Below, in pieces: positions 1 to 7,445 of a stretch of 39,864 bases of DNA. The stretch is from NCBI GenBank assembly GCA_937900485.1, contig CALCEL010000042.1, positions 1 to 39,864 of the forward strand, written 5' to 3'. The stretch comes from an uncultured Prevotellaceae bacterium (GTDB taxonomy: Bacteria > Bacteroidota > Bacteroidia > Bacteroidales > Bacteroidaceae). The translations under genes and the position numbers were made by a program. Positions within the stretch are counted from its first letter, which is position 1; the number at the start of each line of letters is the position of its first letter. The notes below the pieces were generated by a model. The model was not told the DNA's origin. It made no database searches and saw nothing but the letters and a program-made list of their open reading frames with translations.

Positions 1-25
1 AAAATAGGCTTGACAATCAGTCATT

Positions 26-2209
26 GTGTTTTGCAAATTCTCGCTATGCGTATGCATGAACGGGAAAGGGGGCTTTATGAGGGACGACTATATATATGTG
101 ACAGATGCTGACCTCAACGTGTTGGCACAATCAGAAGTCACATCAGAATATGTTAATCATGATTTAACATTCAACAAATTTGTTGTGAACGGCTCATCTG
201 ATAAAATCAATGCTGGTGACCACGAGTATACTGTTGTTTATAACACAAGCAAGGCTTCCCTCGGATTTAACGTGACAAACAACAGCAATTACTCTTACAA
301 TGGTGTATTAAGATACAAGCTGATGAGCAGTACTGATGGCGTTAACTGGGACGAGGGTACGACAAACTCTGTCAGCGGAGTCGTACTTGACGCGGCATCG
401 ACAACAGATTATCCATTTGTTATCACAGCGCTCAATACAGACATATATTATAAAGCTGTTGTTGAGAAAAGCTCTTCAACAACGTTAGGAAAGTATGAGT
501 TTGTATACGACGAACAGACCGACTCCGTTGCTTATTTCGTGTTAAAAGGTTCTGACCTGACGGTTGAAAGCTTTGACAACAACGTTATCAAATGCGCAGG
601 TCATTGGGATTACGCCACATTCAATAGTACGACGATACTCACAAACTCAAAGTACAAGACACATACGTCAATAGACCTTACAAACGTGACAGGTGTGTCA
701 AACGTGCCAGATGACAATGTTAATCCTAACGCATTGTATTATGTTGCAGACGATTCTGAGTCAAAAGGAAAGAATATAGTTAAAGCTGGAGTGTGTGAGT
801 ATTTGTCTTTGACTCCGGGATATGACTTCGTTCCGATGTACGACTTCACGGCTGAGAGTGCAGAGATAACAATCGGAGATAATGCAGCTCAGTGGTATCT
901 CCTGACAGTTCCATTTGACGCCAAGATACACAATGGTGTTATTGCTCGTTCTGTTGACGGTCATAGCACGTTAGGAATCAACAACAAGACCACAGACTGC
1001 TCTGTTTTGGAAGCAGGAAAGACTTATCTTGTCATGACGACTTCTGTCGACAATAACAAGTTGTTTGGTGAGAACGCCAACGTGAGCGCAGTAGTCAAAG
1101 CAAATCCTGACACGGCAATTGTCGGAACATACGTTAATACAACGACACCAGAAGGCGCTTTACTTGTCAATGATGACGAGGTTCAGTATTTCGTACCTGT
1201 AGACGAAGGCACATCTGTTGAAGCCTTGAGAGGATATTTCTATGACTCAAAAACAAAGAACAAGTTCAGAGCGTACTCAATGTTGTTGTTAGATCCTGCT
1301 TACCTCACACTTGCCATCAATATAAACAACGCATGGGAAGTGTTGGAGAAGTATAAGAGCATAACGACACAGGCCGCATACGATGGCTTGCTTGCCGCTA
1401 TAAAAGACGCGGAGAAAGAATTCACCAATAGAGAAGAATCAACATTGACCAATGCGACAAGCATCAAGAATTACGCTGCAAGCCTTCTTGAACTCACAGA
1501 AGAGTACAAGCGTACTGTAAATGCAAATCAGAGCGTTAAAATTGACTACACCTCTTATATAAATAATCCTTCATTTGAGTTAAGCAATGGCTCAACGACA
1601 GGATGGACTATTGGTAAGACCGTTAAGGGAGATGCGGGAACAACTGTAGCCAAGGCGCGTGCAAACTCCACATTAACATATTACGCATCAGGCATAGACG
1701 GATCATATTTACTTTATAACTATTATGTATACATAAATAGTGAGACAAACGAGAACGACACACTTGGTGTTGAGATAAGTCAGACTGTCAGCGGTCTTGT
1801 TCCTGGCTGCTACAGAGTGACAGCATTGTTAGGCTCAAGTGAGGGTAACAGCATTACACTCTATGCTGGAGACAAAGAAACGACGGTAGCAGCACACGCC
1901 TTTGGTGTTCACTATCTGACAGAAGCCGTAGTTGACAGCGTATACGTTCTTGCGGACGATGGCAGCGATACCGGTAGCCTTGTCATCGGTGTCAAGTCAG
2001 GTTCTTGGTATAAGGCAGACGACTTCAAACTGACATTATTGGAAGCTTCACAAGACGCTATCCCAACATCAGTTTCGGATGTCACACAGGACGATGAGAT
2101 TATATATCAGAATGACGGATACATATATTCTATTCATGGTGTCAAAGTTAATGATATGAGTAAGAGTGGAATGTATATCAAGAATGGAAAGAAGATTGTG
2201 ATTCAGTAG
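26..2209 (+). CDS. C-terminal fragment of a C10-protease-like surface protein, 5' end missing or frameshifted
   Basis: The reading frame can only start at a GTG (26) or at internal ATGs (56, 77), and two in-frame stops (5-7 and 11-13) lie just upstream. There is no signal peptide and no catalytic domain. Residues about 20-40 (DDYIYVTDADLNVLA) align with the part of the intact C10 protease encoded at 3429-5405 that follows its catalytic domain (TNYIVATDGELNTLA). The fragment therefore looks like the downstream half of a paralogous protease. It then has beta-sandwich-like repeats, a helical segment (about 440-495), a jelly-roll-like region (about 510-670) and the tail SGMYIKNGKKIVIQ, a short type-IX-like sorting tail. 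Base 1 is too close to tell whether an N-terminal half lies upstream in another frame. Reduced gene or frameshifted pseudogene are both possible. The frame itself is certain; the function is not. Confidence 0.6.
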   Translation: MFCKFSLCVCMNGKGGFMRDDYIYVTDADLNVLAQSEVTSEYVNHDLTFNKFVVNGSSDKINAGDHEYTVVYNTSKASLGFNVTNNSNYSYNGVLRYKLMSSTDGVNWDEGTTNSVSGVVLDAASTTDYPFVITALNTDIYYKAVVEKSSSTTLGKYEFVYDEQTDSVAYFVLKGSDLTVESFDNNVIKCAGHWDYATFNSTTILTNSKYKTHTSIDLTNVTGVSNVPDDNVNPNALYYVADDSESKGKNIVKAGVCEYLSLTPGYDFVPMYDFTAESAEITIGDNAAQWYLLTVPFDAKIHNGVIARSVDGHSTLGINNKTTDCSVLEAGKTYLVMTTSVDNNKLFGENANVSAVVKANPDTAIVGTYVNTTTPEGALLVNDDEVQYFVPVDEGTSVEALRGYFYDSKTKNKFRAYSMLLLDPAYLTLAININNAWEVLEKYKSITTQAAYDGLLAAIKDAEKEFTNREESTLTNATSIKNYAASLLELTEEYKRTVNANQSVKIDYTSYINNPSFELSNGSTTGWTIGKTVKGDAGTTVAKARANSTLTYYASGIDGSYLLYNYYVYINSETNENDTLGVEISQTVSGLVPGCYRVTALLGSSEGNSITLYAGDKETTVAAHAFGVHYLTEAVVDSVYVLADDGSDTGSLVIGVKSGSWYKADDFKLTLLEASQDAIPTSVSDVTQDDEIIYQNDGYIYSIHGVKVNDMSKSGMYIKNGKKIVIQ

Positions 2210-2237
2210 TAATTACATAAAATACAGATAATTAGCT

Positions 2238-2273
2238 ATCAGGAGGGAGGAAGGATTTTTCCCTCCTGATTTT
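2238..2273 (+). terminator. Intrinsic terminator after the C10-like fragment
   Basis: A perfect 11-bp stem (2238-2248 with 2260-2270, arm ATCAGGAGGGA) encloses an 11-nt loop and is followed by TTTG. It begins 28 nt after the stop of the upstream gene. Confidence 0.8.
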
Positions 2274-2312
2274 GTTAAAAAAGGTCATAAAAACCCCTTA
2301 AGTGTTAAAAGG

Positions 2313-2344
2313 TTTGCTCATCTCGCAGATTATGCTTACCTTTG
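2313..2344 (+). promoter_or_regulatory. Bacteroidetes-type promoter for the lysozyme-like gene
   Basis: TTTG at 2313-2316, a 20-bp spacer, and TACCTTTG at 2337-2344 match the primary sigma-factor consensus TTTG-N19-21-TAnnTTTG exactly. Transcription would start near 2350, leaving a leader of about 145 nt before the ATG at 2495. Confidence 0.75.
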
Positions 2345-2349
2345 CATTG

Positions 2350-2494
2350 TTTTAGAAATAATGTTCATCATAAAAACGCAACGACGGTTCGTTGCATAGA
2401 GATTGTTAACGCTTTGACATTTAGTGTTGAGTTTAGGAGAAATTAAGTATTAATTGTGTTGAGTCAAAGCTAGTATTAACTTAAACAGTTAACT
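2350..2494 (+). promoter_or_regulatory. Long structured 5' leader of the lysozyme-like gene
   Basis: The predicted leader holds a perfect 7-bp hairpin (GCAACGA, 2378-2384, with TCGTTGC, 2389-2395) and an 8-bp long-range pairing (GCTTTGAC, 2411-2418, with GTCAAAGC, 2463-2470). The second pairing would close a domain shortly before the start codon. No known riboswitch class was recognised. A control function is inference. Confidence 0.35.
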
Positions 2495-2923
2495 ATGAGA
2501 AGAAACTTAGTTTTATTATTAATGATTTTTGTCAGTGTGACAGTTTCCGCACAAGAGGTTGATTTAGAAAAGAAATGGGGAGCAGTAGTAGAGGCTATAG
2601 CTCAGGTAGAGAGCGAAGGACGTCCAGATATTGTGTCAAAGAATGGCCTTTATGTAGGTTATCTTCAGATTTCAAAGATTCTCGTACGTCAGTGCAACCA
2701 GATTCTCGGAACTCAGGCATACACTTACAATGATCGTTATGATAAGCAGAAGTCGATAGAGATGTTCATCGTCTATCAGGAACACTACAACAAAGAAGGC
2801 AACATGGAAAAAGCCATCAGACTTTGGTGTTCAGGAGATGTGAGATGTATGAATAGGAAAAGAGCCACAGAGGGATACTACAGGCGTGTGATGCGTAAGT
2901 ACTCAGAAATGGCAAGCAGATAA
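2495..2923 (+). CDS. Exported small lysozyme-like (SLT-fold) protein
   Basis: This 142-residue protein has a signal peptide (residues 1-20, ending VTVSAQ). Next comes a segment resembling the catalytic part of lytic transglycosylases: AQVESEGRPDIVS, with a Glu-Ser pair in the catalytic position, then GLYVGYLQIS, which corresponds to the GLMQI motif of the SLT family. It is shorter than full transglycosylases and has no LysM or other binding domain. By family it would act on periplasmic or surface peptidoglycan. Proteins of this type occur both as chromosomal genes and in phages or mobile elements, and nothing nearby shows which applies here. It has its own promoter and terminator, so it is monocistronic. 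The fold call is moderately sure; activity is untested. Confidence 0.65.
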   Translation: MRRNLVLLLMIFVSVTVSAQEVDLEKKWGAVVEAIAQVESEGRPDIVSKNGLYVGYLQISKILVRQCNQILGTQAYTYNDRYDKQKSIEMFIVYQEHYNKEGNMEKAIRLWCSGDVRCMNRKRATEGYYRRVMRKYSEMASR

Positions 2924-2926
2924 CAG

Positions 2927-2962
2927 AAAAGGATTTGTAAGACAACTTACAAATCCTTTTTT
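2927..2962 (+). terminator. Strong intrinsic terminator after the lysozyme-like gene
   Basis: A 15-bp perfect stem (2927-2941 with 2946-2960) has the tetraloop ACAA and ends in a run of six T. The inverted A/T runs would let it act on both strands, which fits the minus-strand gene ending at 2996. Confidence 0.9.
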
Positions 2963-2995
2963 ATTTCATCCTTTTTCCACAGTCACATTCACACC

Positions 2996-3229
2996 TTATT
3001 TGTTTCTCAGTCTTAAAATTCTGACTATACTAACAACAGTGCAAACAAGCAAGACAATATAAAAACGCCATCTTGCCACATTGTGAAGACCACTGTACAA
3101 GACATAAAGCTGCGGCATCCCAAAAATCCGGAATAACCAGATTATGCACAATGTTACCCCTTTGAGCATAGCGTTCAGTATAAATACACTGAAAACAAAC
3201 AATATCACCTCATTTTTTTTATTCAACAT
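2996..3229 (-). CDS. Small two-pass membrane protein of unknown function
   Basis: This 77-residue frame has two strongly hydrophobic helices (about residues 7-33 and 55-69) and a basic C-terminal end (RILRLRNK), the pattern of a small inner-membrane protein. The family was not recognised. A TATATTTG box on the minus strand at 3254-3261, 25 bp upstream of the ATG, fits the Bacteroidetes -7 element. No antisense gene competes for the space, which supports it being real, but its short length keeps confidence moderate. Confidence 0.5.
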   Translation of the reverse strand: MLNKKNEVILFVFSVFILNAMLKGVTLCIIWLFRIFGMPQLYVLYSGLHNVARWRFYIVLLVCTVVSIVRILRLRNK

Positions 3230-3284
3230 TTTTCGTTAGGATATAATTAAATACAAATATAATGATTATAAGAGTTTTATTCAT

Positions 3285-3292
3285 TAAATTTG
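3285..3292 (+). promoter_or_regulatory. Candidate -7 element for the C10 protease gene
   Basis: TAAATTTG matches TAnnTTTG. No good -33 TTTG lies at the expected distance. It sits back to back with the minus-strand TATATTTG at 3254-3261, giving a divergent promoter region and a leader of about 130 nt for the protease. Confidence 0.35.
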
Positions 3293-3428
3293 CAAGGATA
3301 AAATTCAAGAGACAATATCTATTGCAAATAATATTTTAAGGTAGACATAATCAGTAGTGTGTCATATCTCATACTATTCAGCATTGAGTTTTTGTGCACA
3401 ACAATGTTAACGGATAAAAGATTGTAGT

Positions 3429-5405
3429 ATGTCAATAGAAAGAATAACACACAAGACTTTAATGCTTACAGCTGTGTTAATGCTCGCTGTCGATCATAGT
3501 TTTGCCGTATCTGTAGATAAAGAACAGGCATTTGCCATAGCGAAAAGATATGCTGTACAAGATAAAGCCCTGGTTCTTGTCGGCGCATCATCAGCAAGGA
3601 AGTCCAAGTCATCGATAGTAAGCGTAAATGATGACATACGTCCATACTACGTGTTCAGCCGAGGTGAGAATCAAGGAATCGTCATCATTGCTGGTGATGA
3701 CAGACTCCCTGCAGTCATAGGTTATACAGAGCATGGAGACTGGGACGAAGGAAATATTCCGCCGTTATTGTCGTCCTACCTTGATTATTGCCAAGGTGTC
3801 GTTGAAGACAGCATCGACACAAACAATATCGAGCAAGCGAACATCAACAAGAATAGACGAAGAGCTGCGTCAGACAGAAACGATGTGTCACCATTTATCA
3901 CGTCACACTGGAACCAGCGATCACCTTATAATGACTGCTGTCCGCACACGTCATCCGGAAAAGCCACACCGGCAGGATGCGTAGCCATTGCCGCGGGACA
4001 AATATTATATTACTGGCGTGACAAATTGCCAAATGCGTTATTATCCACGACACCAACATATCAGTTGAAAAACGGAATTTCCGTTACAAACTCATATGCC
4101 AAAGGCACCCCGATCAATTGGTCATTAATTAAAGATGAGTATACAGACGAAGATACAGAAGATAGCCGAAAAGCCGTCGCCGACCTCGTGTTCGCCTTGG
4201 GAGCCGCCAATATGTTAAGCTACAGCACAAAAAACACGTCAGGAAAAATCGAGAGACTACCATATACGCTATCAACGTTCTTCGGAATGTGTGGTGGTAA
4301 GGTACTGGAAAGAAGCAAATACAGTCAAGAAGACTGGACAAACGTGATATATGAAGAGCTGAAAGAGGGCAGGCCCGTACTTTATGGAGGCACGGATGAT
4401 GAGAAGTCAGGACACGCCACAGTAATACATGGCTATCGGTCTTCAGATGATCTGTTCTATTTCAATTTCGGATGGGCGGGAGAATATGACGGATATTACA
4501 CGACCAATCTCACGAATGGAATGAATGGTTACCACAACAGCCAGATGGCATTGGTTGGACTGTATCCAAGCCCGCTCGAAGTAATCCTCTTCGTCAAAGA
4601 CACATTGTTTGTCAATGAGACAGTCGAGTACACGTTAAGAGTCAAGAATAACTCGGACTGCAACTTCTCAGGAGTATACCTGTTTTCCGGCACCACGGAC
4701 AACTATCCGAGTTATCTGAATAACGCCTTCTGCAACGACACCAAGACGACAGTAAAACCTGGAAGCACTGTCGACTTTAACTTCACAAAGGAGATTACTA
4801 ACAAGGGAACCAATTACATCGTGGCGACAGATGGTGAGCTGAACACATTGGCTCGCGCTGTGACAAACGTGTACGCTTCTTTATCAGACCTGTCATTACG
4901 ATCATTACAGCTCACCGCAGAAAACGGAGTGTTAGATTTGAACGGAGAGAGATATCACTTCATTGACGACAACAGCTCAACTAGCATGTCGACAAATCTC
5001 ACAAACAGAGGTACAGCGGCATACAGCGGAAGCGTTTACGGCGCACTTTACAGCAGCAGTGACGGAAGTGACAATTGGGAGAAAGAGTCGAGCGTGATTA
5101 TCAGTAGCGTCAAGCTGAACGTAGGTGAGACAAACAATTACACATTTGACATTTACGGACTAAAAAGGGATAAGTACTATAAAGTGGAGTTTCCCTCACA
5201 ATACCTTTCTACAAGTGTGAGTTATAACTTAGATGGCTCGGACAGCCATGTGATATACTTCACAATTGGTGACGCCACAGCCATATCTGGTCTCCACAAA
5301 GAAAACAACGAGAAACAGATTAATGAGATAAACGGACAGACTTGTCATAAGTTACGTGGAAACAACGTATACATCATTAACGGAAAGAAAGTGTTAGTTA
5401 AATAG
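3429..5405 (+). CDS. C10 family cysteine protease (streptopain/SpeB type), secreted
   Basis: This secreted papain-like protease has 658 residues. It has a signal peptide (1-26, ending DHSFA), then an inhibitory pro-domain of the Spi/streptopain type (about 27-125; PYYVFSRGENQGIVIIAGDD), then the catalytic domain (about 155-385). The nucleophile Cys184 lies in ATPAGCVAIAAGQILYYW, the catalytic His329 in SGHATVIHGY, and Trp349 in FNFGWAGEYDGYY, which is the full C10 set. The C-terminal 270 residues are beta-sandwich-like and end in NVYIINGKKVLVK, a short tail resembling type IX sorting tails. In Bacteroidales such proteases are usually outside the cell or on its surface. The helicase gene follows after 14 nt. 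The C10 assignment is very sure; the substrate is unknown. Confidence 0.93.
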   Translation: MSIERITHKTLMLTAVLMLAVDHSFAVSVDKEQAFAIAKRYAVQDKALVLVGASSARKSKSSIVSVNDDIRPYYVFSRGENQGIVIIAGDDRLPAVIGYTEHGDWDEGNIPPLLSSYLDYCQGVVEDSIDTNNIEQANINKNRRRAASDRNDVSPFITSHWNQRSPYNDCCPHTSSGKATPAGCVAIAAGQILYYWRDKLPNALLSTTPTYQLKNGISVTNSYAKGTPINWSLIKDEYTDEDTEDSRKAVADLVFALGAANMLSYSTKNTSGKIERLPYTLSTFFGMCGGKVLERSKYSQEDWTNVIYEELKEGRPVLYGGTDDEKSGHATVIHGYRSSDDLFYFNFGWAGEYDGYYTTNLTNGMNGYHNSQMALVGLYPSPLEVILFVKDTLFVNETVEYTLRVKNNSDCNFSGVYLFSGTTDNYPSYLNNAFCNDTKTTVKPGSTVDFNFTKEITNKGTNYIVATDGELNTLARAVTNVYASLSDLSLRSLQLTAENGVLDLNGERYHFIDDNSSTSMSTNLTNRGTAAYSGSVYGALYSSSDGSDNWEKESSVIISSVKLNVGETNNYTFDIYGLKRDKYYKVEFPSQYLSTSVSYNLDGSDSHVIYFTIGDATAISGLHKENNEKQINEINGQTCHKLRGNNVYIINGKKVLVK

Positions 5406-5419
5406 AAATACAGAATCGG

Positions 5420-6775
5420 ATGAATAGATTTCAAATACAAGAAGCAATAACAAAACTCGGTATAATACAGCTGAATGAGATGCAGCAGAAGTCGATGGCT
5501 GTGTTTGCCGACGGATCAGACATTATACTACTATCTCCGACAGGAACAGGTAAGACACTCGCTTATCTGCTTCCGGTAATGTCAGAGATAAATATAGACG
5601 ACGAGCGCGTACAGGCTGTTGTCATAGTCCCTTCACGAGAATTAGCGTTACAGATAGACAATGTGATACGTCAGATGAAAAGTGGCATACGAAGCGTGAG
5701 TTGCTATGGTGGACGTCCTGCTATGGAAGAGCACAGGACGCTGACAGGAGTCAAGCCGCACATCGTCATCGCCACGCCAGGCCGTCTTGTGGATCATCTG
5801 GAAAAGCGTAATATAGAGCCGGACGCTATCAACACTGTGGTGCTGGACGAGTTCGACAAATGTCTGGAGTTCGGATTTCTCGATGAGATGCGTCATGCTA
5901 TAGGGTTGATGCCTTTGATAAAAAGACGAATATTGCTCAGTGCGACAGACTCGGACAAAATACCATCTTTTGTAGGTGTGGACACAGATAAAAAGAGAAA
6001 CGGCAAAGCTATAAAAACCGTAAGAATGGACTATCTTGATTTACGAGAACAGGTCAGCTCACGTATCTCCACTAATATCGTGCATTCACCTGTCAAAGAC
6101 AAACTCGAGACATTACTCTGTCTTCTGCGCGTCTTCCGACAGCAAAGAACCATCGTCTTTCTCAATTATCGTGAGGCAGTGGAAAGAACATACCAATTCT
6201 TGAAAGAGCATGGTGTGTCATGCGAGATGTTTCATGGAGCCATGGACCAGGAACACCGAGAGAAGTCCATCTACAAGTTCGGCAACGGCACATCAAACGT
6301 GCTTGTAAGTACAGACCTGAGCGCAAGAGGATTAGACATTCCTGAGATAGACAATATTGTCCATTATCATTTACCACTAAACGAGGATGCTTATATACAC
6401 CGAAACGGACGTACAGCCCGCTGGCAGTCCGAAGGCCACGCATATATCATTCTCCATGAAGACGAGGTGGTGCCTGAATATATGGATAAGAACACACCTG
6501 AATTTCATATTCCGAGAAATCTTCCAGACATCATGAAATCCGAGTGGGGAACGATATACATCGGAAAAGGAAAGAGAGACAAGTTGTCCAAGATGGACGT
6601 GTTGGGCTTTGTATGTAAAGTCGGTGGACTGACTCGTGATGACGTGGGACGTATCGATGTCAAGGAACATCAATGTTTTGTCGCAGTCAAACGAAACGTG
6701 CTTTCCGCCTCCATAGACTTGATGAAAGGACAAAAGATAAAGGGTATTAAGACTTTGTTTGTGGAAGCAAAATAA
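5420..6775 (+). CDS. DEAD-box RNA helicase with DbpA-like RNA-binding domain
   Basis: This 451-residue ATP-dependent RNA helicase has the core motifs in order: Q-motif glutamines (22-23), Walker A SPTGTGKT (39-46), PSRELALQ (71-78), GG (97-98), TPGR (119-122), box II as DEFD (143-146), SAT (174-176), STDLSARGLD, and HRNGRTAR (327-334). Two motifs depart from consensus: DEFD instead of DEAD, and HRNGRTAR instead of HRIGRTGR. Residues about 378-451 (YIGKGKRDKLSKMDVLGF onward) match the DbpA-type C-terminal domain, which in E. coli binds 23S rRNA hairpin 92, so a role in 50S assembly is likely. It follows the protease gene by only 14 nt, so they may be co-transcribed although functionally unrelated. 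Confidence 0.9.
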   Translation: MNRFQIQEAITKLGIIQLNEMQQKSMAVFADGSDIILLSPTGTGKTLAYLLPVMSEINIDDERVQAVVIVPSRELALQIDNVIRQMKSGIRSVSCYGGRPAMEEHRTLTGVKPHIVIATPGRLVDHLEKRNIEPDAINTVVLDEFDKCLEFGFLDEMRHAIGLMPLIKRRILLSATDSDKIPSFVGVDTDKKRNGKAIKTVRMDYLDLREQVSSRISTNIVHSPVKDKLETLLCLLRVFRQQRTIVFLNYREAVERTYQFLKEHGVSCEMFHGAMDQEHREKSIYKFGNGTSNVLVSTDLSARGLDIPEIDNIVHYHLPLNEDAYIHRNGRTARWQSEGHAYIILHEDEVVPEYMDKNTPEFHIPRNLPDIMKSEWGTIYIGKGKRDKLSKMDVLGFVCKVGGLTRDDVGRIDVKEHQCFVAVKRNVLSASIDLMKGQKIKGIKTLFVEAK

Positions 6776-6780
6776 AATAC

Positions 6781-6799
6781 AGGGGACCACAGTCCTTTT
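6781..6799 (+). terminator. Weak hairpin just after the helicase gene
   Basis: A short stem (GGGAC with GTCCT, loop CACA) is followed by TTTT, five bases after the helicase stop codon. It is short and includes a G-T pair, so only tentative. Confidence 0.3.
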
Positions 6800-6850
6800 A
6801 CGCACATAAACAACTGGTGGTATACTGACATACTATCTTGATTGATATTG

Positions 6851-6893
6851 AGTTCCCTTACTCTATGATATTCGTTTAATAGAGTAGGGGACT
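6851..6893. terminator. Long imperfect hairpin downstream of the helicase
   Basis: AGTTCCCTTACTCTAT (6851-6866) pairs with AATAGAGTAGGGGACT (6878-6893) apart from one bulge and a G-T pair. No T-run follows, so it may be an RNA-stabilising or bidirectional hairpin rather than a simple terminator. The rest of 6776-6949 shows nothing gene-like. Confidence 0.4.
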
Positions 6894-6949
6894 ATGGTTG
6901 TAAGAACAAGAAGCATGTCGGCAAGTACTATTAAACTGTGAAAAAACAA

Positions 6950-7230
6950 GTGGAATAACGGACAATTTGTCTTATCATCTAATTTCCTATGCCTGTTTTT
7001 GTGAAATATTAAGTTAACTTACTGATAATCTTAATATAATATATTTAAAAATCTTAGGTGTCTTTTTTAAAATTCTCAGGTTAGGTTGTAGTCTATACGC
7101 AGGTCTGAGAATTTAAAAATCCTAACCTGAACTTTTCAGCGTCCTAACCTGAGATTTTCAGACGCCGGATAAGACACGGGAAAATTTAAGAAATCATTTT
7201 TCTGTTGTCGCGTGTCAACGGAAAAAGAGG
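6950..7230 (+). repeat. Structured interspersed repeat, copy A
   Basis: This 281-bp segment is matched along its whole length, in the opposite orientation, by 27171-27452. Blocks identical in both copies include CTATGCCTGTTT, AATTCTCAGGTTAGG, CAGGTCTGAGAATTT, CCTAACCTGAACTTTTCA, GATTTTCAGACGCC and CGTGTCAACGGAAAAAGAGG. Inside is a perfect 10-bp hairpin (AAATTCTCAG, 7070-7079, with CTGAGAATTT, 7105-7114). The overlapping arm TCAGGTTAGG (7076-7085) can instead pair with CCTAACCTGA at 7121-7130 or at 7143-7152. No reading frame spans it. It lies between the 3' ends of two convergent genes. It could be a MITE-like element, a non-coding RNA or a 3'-end structure; none was recognised. Confidence 0.85.
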
Positions 7231-7379
7231 AGTTTAGGACAATAAAATCTCGAGGGTTAAATAAGTAATTTGGTTAAGTTCCAATCACTCTGTCATTTTG
7301 TTTTCTGTCAACTAAAAAATAGGCTTTTAATCTTTCATTGTCAAGCATTTAGATATAAGTTATCGTTCTTTAAACTAAT
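7231..7379. other. Gene-free spacer between repeat A and the amidase terminator
   Basis: This AT-rich spacer has only a short frame without family features. Nothing further could be supported in it. Confidence 0.6.
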
Positions 7380-7426
7380 AATGACGAAAAAGGGATATCG
7401 GAAGTCAATGAGCCTTTTTCGTCATT
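7380..7426 (-). terminator. Hairpin terminator for the minus-strand amidase gene
   Basis: A perfect 14-bp stem (AATGACGAAAAAGG, 7380-7393, with 7413-7426) lies 20 bp beyond the stop codon of the minus-strand gene. The A/T runs are within the stem, so it could work on both strands. Confidence 0.65.
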
Positions 7427-7445
7427 ACACATTCATGGGGGTATG

